A DNA stretch of 64,000 nucleotides, from the NCBI RefSeq assembly GCF_017526105.1, contig NZ_CP071839.1, forward strand, positions 3,214,501 through 3,278,500. Reading direction: 5' to 3'. Made by a program: the position numbers and the translations under genes. Numbering within the stretch: the stretch's first letter is position 1; every line of letters begins with the position of its first letter. The stretch comes from Streptomyces cyanogenus. Its GTDB lineage: Bacteria; Actinomycetota; Actinomycetes; Streptomycetales; Streptomycetaceae. Below, in pieces: positions 15,740 to 24,483 of the stretch. The notes beneath the pieces were generated by a model. That model was not told where the DNA came from and did no database searches. It saw only the letters and a list, made by a program, of their open reading frames with translations.

Positions 15740-16576
15740 GTGACCACGACGACGGCCGTGGTGGCGCCGGCCGCCGGGGAACTCTCCCAGGTCCGCAGGC
15801 GCCGCCGCCTGTCCCCCGGCCGCCGGCTGCCCGCCGCCCGGCTGGCCGGCCCGCTGACGCTGCTCGCCGTGTGGGCCGCCGCCTCGGCCGCCGAAGCCCT
15901 CGACCCGAGCGCGATCCCGGCGCCCTGGACGGTGCTGAGGACGGCCGGCCACCTGTGGACGGACGGCACGCTGCCCACCGATGTGCTGACCTCGCTGCAG
16001 CGGGCCGGCTACGGCTTCGCGATCGGCCTGACCGCCGGGGTGGTGCTCGCGCTCGTCTCGGGTCTGAGCCGGGCCGGGGAGGCGCTGATCGACGGGACCG
16101 TGCAGCTCAACCGGGCGATCCCCACCCTCGGTCTGATCCCGTTGTTCATCCTCTGGCTGGGCATCGGCGAGACCTTCAAGATCGCCATCATCGCGATCGT
16201 CGTCTACGTACCGATCTATCTGAACACGCACGCCGCGCTGTCCGGCATCGACAGCCGCTTCGTCGAACTCGCCGAGGTCCAGGGCCTGTCGCGGCTCGCC
16301 TTCGTCCGCCAGGTCGTGGTCCCCGGCGCGCTGCCCGGATTCTTCGTGGGACTCCGGCTCGGCGTGACCGGCTCCTGGGTGGGCCTGGTGGTCCTGGAGC
16401 AGATCAACGCGACCAGCGGCCTCGGCTACATGATGTTCCAGGCGCAGAACTACGGCCAGAGCGACGTCATCCTGGTCGGCCTGCTCATCTACGGCGTCTT
16501 CGGCCTGGTCTCCGACAGCGTGGTCCGTCTCGTCGAACGGAGGGTGCTGCCGTGGCGTCGCACACTCGGCAACTGA
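15740..16576 (+). CDS. ABC transporter permease, sulfonate type (SsuC-like)
   Basis: 278 aa. About six helices in the BPD_transp_1 fold; the EAA loop reads ELAEVQGLSRLAFVRQVVVPGALPG with the conserved Gly, where the ATPase docks. Start GTG 15740 is chosen because GGAGGTGA (overlapping the ssuA stop) is correctly spaced; GTG 15731 would leave no room for a ribosome binding site. The end overlaps the ATPase gene by 25 nt, implying translational coupling. Confidence 0.85.
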   Translation: MTTTTAVVAPAAGELSQVRRRRRLSPGRRLPAARLAGPLTLLAVWAAASAAEALDPSAIPAPWTVLRTAGHLWTDGTLPTDVLTSLQRAGYGFAIGLTAGVVLALVSGLSRAGEALIDGTVQLNRAIPTLGLIPLFILWLGIGETFKIAIIAIVVYVPIYLNTHAALSGIDSRFVELAEVQGLSRLAFVRQVVVPGALPGFFVGLRLGVTGSWVGLVVLEQINATSGLGYMMFQAQNYGQSDVILVGLLIYGVFGLVSDSVVRLVERRVLPWRRTLGN

Positions 16577-17286
16577 TCCGGCCCGCCGTGCGGCTGCGCG
16601 GCCTGACCCGGTCGTTCGAGGGCCGTACGGTCCTCGACGGCATCGATCTCGATCTGCCCGCCGGGCAGTTCACGGCCCTGCTGGGGCACAGCGGCTCCGG
16701 CAAGTCGACCCTGCTGCGGGCGATCGCCGGCCTGGACCACGGGGTGGCCGGCGGCGGGCAGCTGACGGCGCCCGAGCGGGTGTCGGTCGTCTTCCAGGAC
16801 TCGCGGCTGCTGCCCTGGCGGCGGGTGCTGGACAACGTCCTGCTCGGCCTGGACGGCAAGGACGCCCGGGAGCGCGGCCGGGCGGCCCTGACGGAGGTGG
16901 GCCTGGGCGGCCGGGAGCGGGCCTGGCCGGGCGAGCTGTCCGGCGGCGAGGCCCAGCGGGCGGCGCTCGCCCGTTCCCTGGTGCGCGAGCCGGAACTGCT
17001 GCTGGCCGACGAGCCGTTCGGCGCGCTGGACGCGCTGACCCGGATCCGGATGCACACCCTGCTGCGCGAGCTGTGGCAGCGCCACCGGCCGTCGGTGCTG
17101 CTCGTCACCCACGACGTGGACGAGGCGATCGTGCTCGCCGACCGGGTCCTCGTCCTGGACTCCGGCCGCATCGGCCTCGACCTGACCATCGACCACCCCC
17201 ACCCGCGCTCCTACCGGGAGCCGGTGCTGGGCGAGTACCGCGAGCGGCTGCTGGCCGCCCTCGGCGTCACGGAGGACCACCGGTGA
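16552..17286 (+). CDS. ABC transporter ATP-binding protein, sulfonate type (SsuB-like)
   Basis: 244 aa. Walker A GHSGSGKST, Q-loop VFQDSRLLPWRRV (the LLPW motif typical of SsuB/TauB/NrtD ATPases), signature LSGGEAQRAALARSLV, Walker B LLLADEPFGALDAL and H-switch VTHDVDEAI. It powers the SsuA/SsuC importer from the cytoplasmic side. GTG start with GGAGGG 8 nt upstream inside the permease gene. Its stop overlaps the next GTG start (GTGA). Confidence 0.9.
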   Translation: MASHTRQLIRPAVRLRGLTRSFEGRTVLDGIDLDLPAGQFTALLGHSGSGKSTLLRAIAGLDHGVAGGGQLTAPERVSVVFQDSRLLPWRRVLDNVLLGLDGKDARERGRAALTEVGLGGRERAWPGELSGGEAQRAALARSLVREPELLLADEPFGALDALTRIRMHTLLRELWQRHRPSVLLVTHDVDEAIVLADRVLVLDSGRIGLDLTIDHPHPRSYREPVLGEYRERLLAALGVTEDHR

Positions 17287-18638
17287 CCACGAGACAGCTC
17301 CACCTGAACGCGTTCCTGATGAACACCGGCCACCACGAGGCGTCCTGGCGGCTCCCGGAGAGCGACCCGTACGCCCACGTGGAGCTGAGCCACTACGTCG
17401 GGCTCGCCCGGATCGCCGAGCGCGGCACCTTCGACTCCCTGTTCCTGGCCGACGGCCCCCAGCTGTGGGGCAACCTCGCCCAGCGGCCGGCCGGCGCCCT
17501 GGAGCCGCTCACCCTGCTGACCGCGCTGGCGACGGCCACCGAGCACATCGGCCTGATCGCCACCGCCTCGACCTCCTACAACTCCCCCTACAACCTGGCC
17601 CGCAGGTTCGCCTCGCTGGACATCGTCAGCGGCGGCCGGGCCGGCTGGAACATCGTCACCACCGCCGGCGCGGAGGCCGCCCGGAACTTCGGGCTCGACG
17701 CGGAGCCCGCGCACGCGGAGCGGTACGCCCGCGCCGCCGAGTTCCTGGAGGTGGCCCGCAAGCTGTGGGACAGCTGGGAGGACGACGCGATCGTCGCCGA
17801 CAAGGCGGCCGGTGTCTGGGGCGACGACCGCAAGATCCACCCGCCCCGGCACCAGGGGACGTACTTCGCCGTCGAGGGCGCCCTCAACGTGCCGCGCACC
17901 CCGCAGGGCTACCCGCTGCTGGTGCAGGCCGGCTCCTCGGAGGACGGCAAGGCCTTCGCCGCCCGGTACGCGGAGGCGGTGTTCACCGCCCAGCAGACCC
18001 TCGCCGACGCACAGACCTTCTACGCCGACCTGAAGTCCCGCACCCGGGCCGCGGGCCGGGACCCGGGGCACGTGAAGGTGCTGCCCGGGATCGTGCCGGT
18101 CCTCGGGTCGACGGAGGCGGAGGCGCGGGCCGCCGAGCGGCTGCTGGAGGACCACATCGTGTACGAGCACGGGGTGGGCCGCCTGGAGAGCCTGCTGCAG
18201 CTGCCGGCCGGGACGCTGCGGCTGGACGGCCCGCTCCCCGCCGACCTGCCGCCCGAGTCCGCCATCGAGGGTGCCAAGAGCCGCTACACGCTGGTCGTGG
18301 AGCTGGCCCGGCGCGAGCGGCTCACCGTGCGGCAGCTGGTCGGCCGGCTCGGCGGCGGGCGCGGGCACCTCACGTTCGCCGGGACGCCCGAGCAGGTCGC
18401 CGACGAGATCGAGACCTGGTTCACGCAGGGGGCCGCCGACGGCTTCAACATCATGCCCGCCGTGCTGCCCTCCGGTCTGGAGGCGTTCGTCGAGCACGTC
18501 GTACCCCTCCTGCGCGCCCGCGGTCTGCTGCGCACCGGGTACGGGCCGCGGCAGACCCTGCGCGAGCGCTACGGCCTGCCCCGCCCCGCCAACCAGTACC
18601 TGACCCCCGACCCCGACCCCGCCCCCGCCCTCGTCTGA
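17283..18638 (+). CDS. FMN-dependent monooxygenase (NtaA/SnaA/DszA family)
   Basis: 451 aa. A luciferase-like flavin monooxygenase of the NtaA/SnaA/DszA/DmoA branch: QLHLNAFLMNTGHHEASWR at the N-terminus, SLFLADGPQLWG, TASTSYNSPYNLARRFASLD and SGGRAGWNIVTTA are the family blocks. It uses FMNH2 and O2 to cleave C-S, C-N or similar bonds; in this operon desulfonation of a sulfonate or sulfur heterocycle is likely. No flavin reductase is encoded in the operon, so reduced FMN must come from elsewhere. Start GTG overlaps the ATPase stop by 4 nt. Confidence 0.88.
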   Translation: MTTRQLHLNAFLMNTGHHEASWRLPESDPYAHVELSHYVGLARIAERGTFDSLFLADGPQLWGNLAQRPAGALEPLTLLTALATATEHIGLIATASTSYNSPYNLARRFASLDIVSGGRAGWNIVTTAGAEAARNFGLDAEPAHAERYARAAEFLEVARKLWDSWEDDAIVADKAAGVWGDDRKIHPPRHQGTYFAVEGALNVPRTPQGYPLLVQAGSSEDGKAFAARYAEAVFTAQQTLADAQTFYADLKSRTRAAGRDPGHVKVLPGIVPVLGSTEAEARAAERLLEDHIVYEHGVGRLESLLQLPAGTLRLDGPLPADLPPESAIEGAKSRYTLVVELARRERLTVRQLVGRLGGGRGHLTFAGTPEQVADEIETWFTQGAADGFNIMPAVLPSGLEAFVEHVVPLLRARGLLRTGYGPRQTLRERYGLPRPANQYLTPDPDPAPALV

Positions 18639-18649
18639 GAGGAATCCCC

Positions 18650-19540
18650 ATGTCCATCGAGATCACCAAGGTCACCGCGCGCATCGGCGCCCGTGTCTCC
18701 GGCGTCGACGTCTCCCGCCCGCTCGCGCCGGAGGAGGTCACCGCGGTCCGGGAGGCGCTGAACGTCCACAAGGCGCTCGTCTTCGACGACGTGCGCCTGG
18801 ACGACGCCGGCCAGCAGGCCTTCGCCCGCCATCTCGGCGACCTCACCACGGCCCACCCGACGGTGGGCGCGGTCGACGGCGCCCCGAACGTACTGCCGGT
18901 CGACAGCGAACGGGGCCGCGCCAACCACTGGCACACCGACGTCACCTTCGTCCTCAACCCGCCGCAGGCCAGCACCCTGCGCTCGCTCACCGTCCCGCCG
19001 TACGGCGGCGAGACGCTGATCGCCAACGCGGCGGCGGCCTACCGGGACCTGCCCGAGCCGCTGCGCCGCCTGGCCGACACCCTGTGGGCCGAGCACACCA
19101 ACGACTACGACTACGCGGTGCCGGACGAGGAGATCGACGCGGAGAAGGCCGCCCAGCGCGCCCAGTTCACGTCCATCACCTACCGCACCGCCCACCCGGT
19201 GGTCCGGGTGCACCCGCTGACCGGGGAACGGGGGCTGTTCATCGGCGGGTTCGCACAGCGGATCGTCGGCCTGTCGGCCGGCGAGTCCCGCAAGATCCTC
19301 GACCTGCTCCAGGCGTACGTCACCCGCCCGGAGAACGTGCTGCGCCACCGCTGGTCGGAGAACCAGCTGGTCCTCTTCGACAACCGCATCACCCAGCACT
19401 ACGCCATCGACAACTACGACGGACTGCCGCGCCGGCTGCACCGCGTGACGGTCGCGGGTGACATCCCGGTCGGCATCGAGGGCAAGGAGAGCTACTCGAT
19501 CGAGGGGGACGCCTCCCACTACACACCCGTGGCCGCGTAG
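18650..19540 (+). CDS. TauD/TfdA-family alpha-ketoglutarate-dependent sulfonate dioxygenase
   Basis: 296 aa. The iron facial triad is visible as HWHTDVTF (HxD) and the distal His in HRVTVAGD; GARVSGVDVSRPL at the N-terminus and Arg residues in RLHRVTVAGD fit 2-oxoglutarate binding. TauD/AtsK-type enzymes release sulfite from taurine, alkylsulfonates or sulfate esters. It closes the operon, 11 nt after the monooxygenase, with RBS GAGGAA before ATG, and is followed by a terminator at 19579-19615. A two-route desulfonation module is the simplest reading. Confidence 0.9.
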   Translation: MSIEITKVTARIGARVSGVDVSRPLAPEEVTAVREALNVHKALVFDDVRLDDAGQQAFARHLGDLTTAHPTVGAVDGAPNVLPVDSERGRANHWHTDVTFVLNPPQASTLRSLTVPPYGGETLIANAAAAYRDLPEPLRRLADTLWAEHTNDYDYAVPDEEIDAEKAAQRAQFTSITYRTAHPVVRVHPLTGERGLFIGGFAQRIVGLSAGESRKILDLLQAYVTRPENVLRHRWSENQLVLFDNRITQHYAIDNYDGLPRRLHRVTVAGDIPVGIEGKESYSIEGDASHYTPVAA

Positions 19541-19578
19541 CCGTATATTCACCGTCCGTACGACAAGGTGTCCGGATA

Positions 19579-19615
19579 GTGGGCGGCCTCTTCGCGTGAG
19601 CGGACGGCCGCCCAC
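19579..19615 (+). terminator. terminator of the sulfonate operon
   Basis: GTGGGCGGCC and GGCCGCCCAC form a perfect 10-bp stem with a 17-nt loop, 38 nt after the dioxygenase stop; a GGGGTTTTT run follows a short distance downstream. Confidence 0.65.
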
Positions 19616-19661
19616 ACTGGCGGGGTTTTTGCCCGCCCATCGCCCTGGGGAAGCCGCGCCC

Positions 19662-21047
19662 ATGCCCAGTAGTACGACCAAGGAGACACCGCCGCAGCAG
19701 CAGGCGGACGGCTCCCTCTCCCATGGCCTCAAGCAGCGCCATCTGTCGATGATCGCCCTCGGCGGTGTGATCGGCGCGGGCCTGTTCGTCGGCTCCGGTG
19801 CCGGCATCGCCGCCGCCGGCCCGTCCATCGTGATCGCCTACACCCTCTCCGGCCTCCTGGTGATGCTGGTGATGCGGATGCTCGGCGAGATGTCCGCCGC
19901 CTACCCGTCGTCGGGTTCCTTCTCCGCGCACGCCGAGCGGGCGATCGGCCCGTGGGCGGGCTTCGCCGCCGGCTGGTCGTTCTGGGTGCTGCTGTGCACG
20001 GCGGTCGGCCTGGAGGGCATCGGCGCGGCGCACATCGTCTCCGGCTGGCTGCCCGGCACACCGGAGTGGGTGTGGGTGGCGCTGTTCATGGTCGTCTTCT
20101 GCGGCACCAACCTGGCCGCCGTGAAGAACTTCGGCGAGTTCGAGTTCTGGTTCGCCGCGCTGAAGGTCGGCGCGATCAGCCTGTTCCTGGTCCTGGGCGC
20201 CCTGGCCGTCGCGGGCGTGCTGCCCGGCACGGACTCCCCCGGCACCTCGCACCTCGCCCACTTCTTCCCGCACGGCAGCGACGGCCTGATCATCGGCCTG
20301 CTCGCGTCCGTCTTCTCCTACGGCGGCATGGAGACGGTCACCATCGCCGCGGCCGAGTCGGAGAACCCGGTCAAGGGCGTGGCCTCCGCCGTCCGTACCG
20401 CGATGTGGCGCATCGCCCTGTTCTACATCGGCTCCATGGCGGTCGTCGTCACCCTCATCCCGTGGGACTCCAAGGAGGTCGTCGAGAAGGGCCCGTACGT
20501 CGCCACGCTCGACCACCTCGGCATCCCCGGCGCCGGCCAGCTGATGAACGTCGTCGTCCTGGTCGCCCTGCTCTCGGCGATGAACGCCAACATCTACGGC
20601 TCCTCGCGCATCGCCTACTCGCTGGTCGAGCGCGGTCAGGGCCCGAAGGCGCTGGCGAAGCTGTCCGGCGGGGTCCCCCGGATCGCGGTCCTCGTCTCCT
20701 GCGTCCTCGGGTTCGTCTGCGTCCTGCTCAGCTACTGGAGCCCGAACGGCGCCTTCAAGTGGCTGCTGAACATGATCGGCGCGGTGATCCTGGTCGTCTG
20801 GATCTTCATCGCGGTCTCCCAGCTGATGCTGCGCCGCCGCATCGAGCGCGAGGCCCCGGAGAAGCTGGTCGTGCGCATGTGGGCGTTCCCGTGGCTGACC
20901 TGGGTCGCGCTGGCCGGCATGGTCGCGATCTTCGTCCTGATGGCCCGCGAGCCGGACACCCGGGTGCAGCTGTACTCGACGGGCGCGATGACGCTGGCCC
21001 TGGCGGCCGTCGGATACCTCTGGCAGCGGGCGCGCGCCCGGCGCTGA
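19662..21047 (+). CDS. APC-family amino acid permease (GabP/AroP-like)
   Basis: 461 aa, paralogue of the permease at 9868. LKQRHLSMIALGGVIGAGLF and MRMLGEMSAAYPSSGSFSAHAERAIGPW are the amino acid transporter signatures. Twelve helices are expected; the N-terminus has a Gln-rich stretch (TPPQQQADG). Start at MPSSTTKE, preceded by GGGGAAG about 10 nt upstream. Separate from the sulfonate operon by a terminator and with its own terminator at 21064-21098. Substrate not resolvable beyond small amino acids. Confidence 0.9.
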   Translation: MPSSTTKETPPQQQADGSLSHGLKQRHLSMIALGGVIGAGLFVGSGAGIAAAGPSIVIAYTLSGLLVMLVMRMLGEMSAAYPSSGSFSAHAERAIGPWAGFAAGWSFWVLLCTAVGLEGIGAAHIVSGWLPGTPEWVWVALFMVVFCGTNLAAVKNFGEFEFWFAALKVGAISLFLVLGALAVAGVLPGTDSPGTSHLAHFFPHGSDGLIIGLLASVFSYGGMETVTIAAAESENPVKGVASAVRTAMWRIALFYIGSMAVVVTLIPWDSKEVVEKGPYVATLDHLGIPGAGQLMNVVVLVALLSAMNANIYGSSRIAYSLVERGQGPKALAKLSGGVPRIAVLVSCVLGFVCVLLSYWSPNGAFKWLLNMIGAVILVVWIFIAVSQLMLRRRIEREAPEKLVVRMWAFPWLTWVALAGMVAIFVLMAREPDTRVQLYSTGAMTLALAAVGYLWQRARARR

Positions 21048-21063
21048 CCGCCCTACCTCCCGG

Positions 21064-21098
21064 CGAAGGCCCCCGCGTGTGACACGTGGGGGCCTTCG
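21064..21098 (+). terminator. terminator after second permease
   Basis: CGAAGGCCCCC..CGTG-TGA-CACG..GGGGGCCTTCG, a 16-bp stem with one mismatch, starting 16 nt after the permease stop. Confidence 0.75.
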
Positions 21099-21185
21099 TG
21101 GTGCTCCGGCTCCCCGCCGCGCGTGAAGGGTGAGAAGACGATCACGAGGCCGGGAGCTTTATTGCAACCTAGTTGCAATTGCAGC

Positions 21186-21800
21186 TTAACAGCAGGAAGG
21201 GACGTTGAGGGAGAGCAAGGCGGTCCGCTCGCCCTCGATCCGCAGCTCGGTCAGCGCCGCGTTGTGCAGCCCCGGCAGGACCCTGCGGTACTCGGCCATC
21301 GGGATGCTCAGCAGGGAGCACAGCACCAGGCGGAGCAGGGTGTTGTGGGCGACGACCAGGACCCGCTCGCCGGGATGGGCGGCGGCGATCCGGCGCAGGG
21401 CCGCGGTGCCCCGTGCCGCCGCCGCGCGGGGGTCCTCGGCGCCGGGGAACGGGTGCGCCACCGGGTCGGCGCGGAACGCCTCCGCCGCGGCCGGGTCCTC
21501 CGCCGCGAACTCCGCGAGGGTACGGCCCTCCAGCACGCCGAAGTCGCACTCCCGCAGGCCGGGTTCCCGGCGCGGGGTGAGCCCGAGGGCCCGGCAGGCC
21601 GGCTCGGCGGTGGCGACCGCCCGGGACAGGGGAGAGGTCCACACCGCGTCCACCGGGTGCCCGGCGGCCCAGCGCCCCAGCGCCTCGGCCTGGTCGCGCC
21701 CGGTGTCCGTCAGGGCCACGTCGCTCACGCCCGCGTACCGGTTCTCGGCGTGCCACACGGTCTGCCCGTGCCGGGCGAGGAGGAGGGTGGTGGGAGTCAT
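21186..21800 (-). CDS. histidine phosphatase family protein (phosphoglycerate-mutase-like)
   Basis: 204 aa. LLLARHGQTVWHAENRYAG contains the RHG phosphohistidine motif; WTSPLSRAVATAEP, LRECDFGVLEGRT and VVAHNTLLRLVLCSLL give the remaining catalytic Arg, Glu and His. Members hydrolyse phosphate monoesters or act as mutases. It sits 29 nt downstream of an FGGY kinase on the same strand, so it may act on a phosphosugar or acid of that pathway. The C-terminus ends SCC. The ribosome binding site is weak. Confidence 0.85.
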   Translation of the reverse strand: MTPTTLLLARHGQTVWHAENRYAGVSDVALTDTGRDQAEALGRWAAGHPVDAVWTSPLSRAVATAEPACRALGLTPRREPGLRECDFGVLEGRTLAEFAAEDPAAAEAFRADPVAHPFPGAEDPRAAAARGTAALRRIAAAHPGERVLVVAHNTLLRLVLCSLLSIPMAEYRRVLPGLHNAALTELRIEGERTALLSLNVPSCC

Positions 21801-21829
21801 GGGCAGCAGTATCCCGGGCGGAGCGGGTC

Positions 21830-23251
21830 TCACAGCCGCGCCCGCGCGTGCGCGGCCACCGGGTGCGGCAGCCACCCCCGCGCCTCCAGCTCCCCCACCA
21901 GCCGGGCGTAGGGCTCGGTGAAGCGGGCGGTGCGGCCGGGGCGGGGCTCGACCGTCGTGCCGGTGCGCACCATGCCCTCGGCCACCGCGGCGAGCGTCGG
22001 CCCCGCCCCGGTGCCGTACGCGGCCAGGGCCGCCATGCCCAGGGCCGGTTCGGTGCGGGCCGGGACGCGCAGCGGGCGGCCCAGGACGTCGGCGCGCAGC
22101 TGGGTCCAGTAGGCGCTGCGGGCGCCTCCGCCGGTGACGGCGAGGGTGCCGTCCAGGGGGGCGCCCAGGTGGTGGAGGTAGTCCAGGCAGAGGCGTTCGG
22201 TGAAGGCCACGCCCTGCAGCAGGGCCGCCCACAGGTCGGCGTCCGACTCCGGGTCGCCGAGCAGCAGGGAGGTGGCCCGCGGCGCGCGGAAGGGGAAGCG
22301 TTCGCCGGGCGAGACGAGCGGGTAGGCGACCGCGGTCGAGGGTTCGAAGGCGGCGGCGCGGGCGTCCAGCGCGGCCGGGTCCGCGCCCGGGAAGCGGGCC
22401 GTGAGCACGCCGGCGCCGACGCTGGAGGCCCCGCCCGGCAGCCAGCTGCCGTCGGGCGCGCGGTGGTTGTAGACCACGCCGGCCGGGTCGGACACCGGCT
22501 GCGCCGCCGCGCCCTTGAGTACCAGCGTCGTCCCCAGCACCGAGTTCCAGGCGCCCTCGCGCAGCGCGCCGGCGGCGATCTGGGCGGCGCAGCCGTCGGT
22601 CATGCCCGCGACGACGGGCGTGCCGGCCGGGATTCCGGTGGTCTCGGCGGCGGCCGGGCAGACCTCGCCGAGCCGGGTGCCGGGCCGCACCACCTCCGGC
22701 AGGACGCCGGCGGGCAGTCCGGTGAGGTCGGGCCAGGCCTCGCGGCGCAGGTCGTAGGCCGTCTTCAGGGCGTGGCTGGAGTCGCTGGGCACCGGGTGGC
22801 CGACCAGCCGGGCGGTGATCACGTCCGGCTGGTGGGCGACCCGGCCCAGGCCGTGCGCGCCGACCAGCCAGCGCGCCTTGGGCAGCGCCCAGGTGTCCTG
22901 CACCGCGAGCCCGGCGGAGCGCAGCCGGCCCGCCTCGGCGGCGGCCCGCCCGTCGTCGTACATCAGCGCGGGACTCACCGGCCGGCCCGCGTCGTCCGTG
23001 AGCAGCACCGTCCCGGACGTCCCGCACACCGCGACCCCGGCCACCCGGACCCGTGCCCCGGCGAGCGCCGCCCGGCAGGCCGTGCCCACCGCCGTCCACC
23101 ACTCCCCCGGGTCCTGCTCGTGCCGCACCCCCTCCCGGCGCCCCCGGGTGAGCGGCGCCGAACCGCTGCCGGGCACCCTGCCGTCGGCCGTCACCAGCAG
23201 CGCCCGTACCCCCTGCGTGCCGAGGTCGATCCCGAGCCACGCCTCATCCAT
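21830..23251 (-). CDS. FGGY-family carbohydrate kinase (xylulokinase-like)
   Basis: 473 aa. LGIDLGTQGVRALLVTADGR is the phosphate-1 ATP-binding motif of the FGGY superfamily; AGMTDGCAAQIAAGALREGAW and TGGGARSAYWTQLRADVLGRPL are the phosphate-2 and adenosine motifs. It phosphorylates a sugar or polyol; xylulose, ribulose or a tetritol are possible. Start ATG with GGAGG 5 nt upstream. It is divergent from a DeoR regulator and cotranscribed with a histidine phosphatase. A second FGGY kinase lies at 25607, so the locus may handle two related substrates. Confidence 0.88.
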   Translation of the reverse strand: MDEAWLGIDLGTQGVRALLVTADGRVPGSGSAPLTRGRREGVRHEQDPGEWWTAVGTACRAALAGARVRVAGVAVCGTSGTVLLTDDAGRPVSPALMYDDGRAAAEAGRLRSAGLAVQDTWALPKARWLVGAHGLGRVAHQPDVITARLVGHPVPSDSSHALKTAYDLRREAWPDLTGLPAGVLPEVVRPGTRLGEVCPAAAETTGIPAGTPVVAGMTDGCAAQIAAGALREGAWNSVLGTTLVLKGAAAQPVSDPAGVVYNHRAPDGSWLPGGASSVGAGVLTARFPGADPAALDARAAAFEPSTAVAYPLVSPGERFPFRAPRATSLLLGDPESDADLWAALLQGVAFTERLCLDYLHHLGAPLDGTLAVTGGGARSAYWTQLRADVLGRPLRVPARTEPALGMAALAAYGTGAGPTLAAVAEGMVRTGTTVEPRPGRTARFTEPYARLVGELEARGWLPHPVAAHARARL

Positions 23252-23335
23252 CCGAACCTCCGCTCTTCGCGACCGGTCCTGTGAACTTCCCGTGTTCCTC
23301 CGAGATTTCCCGCTGATTTCCCCGTGCACAAGGGA

Positions 23336-23363
23336 TTGACGGCGTTTCACCGCCGTTACACCC
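23336..23363 (+). promoter_or_regulatory. candidate DeoR operator overlapping a promoter
   Basis: ACGGCG-TTTCAC-CGCCGT (23339-23356) is a perfect inverted repeat lying over TTGACG (23336-23341) with CACCCT 17 nt on, in the divergent gap between the FGGY kinase and DeoR genes. A palindrome inside promoter core sequence is a likely repressor site. Confidence 0.4.
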
Positions 23364-23530
23364 TCTGTTGTCGGGTCGACTCGCACGGTGAAGCCGCCCC
23401 ACCCACCGCCCTGCCGACGGAGGTCCCGGATGGACAGGCACGTGCACGCCGGCCGTGCGGCCCGGGAACTGCCGGCGTCAAAGACCGGCCGGGCGCAGGT
23501 CCCGGGACGGCGCACCGGGAAGAGCGCGTG

Positions 23531-24364
23531 ATGAGCGGCACCGGTGCACAGCAGGGACCCGCGGCCCGGCAGGCCGCGCTGACCGAGCTCGTCCTCGCCG
23601 AGGGCTCGGCGAGCGCGGCCGAGCTGGCCGAGCGGTTCGGGGTGAGCCTGATGACCATCCACCGGGACCTGGACGAGCTGGAACGGCAGGGCGTCGTACG
23701 GAAGTTCCGCGGCGGGGTGACCGCGCAGCCGTCCGGGGTGTTCGAGTCGAACGTGCAGTACCGGCTGAAGACGATGCGCCCGCAGAAGGCCGCGCTCGCC
23801 GAGCGGGCGATGCGGCGGATCGAGCCCGGCATGGCCGTCCTGCTGGACGACTCCACCTCCGCCCTGGAGATAGCCCGCCGGCTGCGGCTCGGCGAGATCA
23901 CCCCGCTCACCGTCGTCACCAACTTCCTGGAGGCGATCAACCTCCTCGCCGACCAGCGGGGCATCCACCTGGTGGCGCTCGGCGGCGACTACGACCCGCT
24001 GCACTCCTCCTTCCTCGGGGTGTCCTGCGTGGAGGCCGTCGGCCAACTCCGGGTCGACGTCGGCTTCGTGTCCACCTCGGGCGTGCACGGCGGCTACGCC
24101 TACCACCAGGAGCAGCACATCGTCTCGGTGAAGCGGGCGATGCTCGACATCGCCGCCCGGAACGTCCTGCTCGCCGACCACACCAAGCTGGGCCGGGTCG
24201 CCCTGCACCGGGTGGCCCCGCTCTCCCGCTTCGACCTGCTGCTGGTGGACGACGGAGCCACGCCGGAGGCGCTGCGCGACCTGGACGAGCACAAGGTGCC
24301 CTACGAGGTGTGCGCCACCGCCGCCGGCCCGAGGGAGGGCGACGACCGTGCCGGAGCCACGTGA
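23531..24364 (+). CDS. DeoR/GlpR-family transcriptional repressor
   Basis: 277 aa. An N-terminal HTH (ASAAELAERFGVSLMTIHRD then LDELERQGVVRKFRGG) is the DeoR winged helix; a C-terminal sugar-phosphate isomerase-like sensor follows, with DDSTSALEIARRL and TVVTNFLEAIN and the conserved ADHTKLGR motif. It should respond to a phosphorylated sugar made by the adjacent kinases. First gene of the plus-strand half of the locus. Start ATG after GTG; GGGAAGAG upstream. Confidence 0.88.
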   Translation: MSGTGAQQGPAARQAALTELVLAEGSASAAELAERFGVSLMTIHRDLDELERQGVVRKFRGGVTAQPSGVFESNVQYRLKTMRPQKAALAERAMRRIEPGMAVLLDDSTSALEIARRLRLGEITPLTVVTNFLEAINLLADQRGIHLVALGGDYDPLHSSFLGVSCVEAVGQLRVDVGFVSTSGVHGGYAYHQEQHIVSVKRAMLDIAARNVLLADHTKLGRVALHRVAPLSRFDLLLVDDGATPEALRDLDEHKVPYEVCATAAGPREGDDRAGAT

Positions 24365-24483
24365 GCCGCCCACCGCCCGGTGGTGCTCACCGGGCCGGTG
24401 GTGCGGCCCGCCCACGACGAACGCGCCCGGGTGGCGGCCGGGCCCACCCGTGTCCTCGACGCCCAGACGGGAGAGTGCCTCAT

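Noticed and set aside
23455..24483. N-terminal extension of the 2-hydroxyacid dehydrogenase reading frame through the DeoR gene
   Set aside because: The frame is open but shadows the DeoR coding sequence; MTSSGVRVV with its own ribosome binding site is the natural start.
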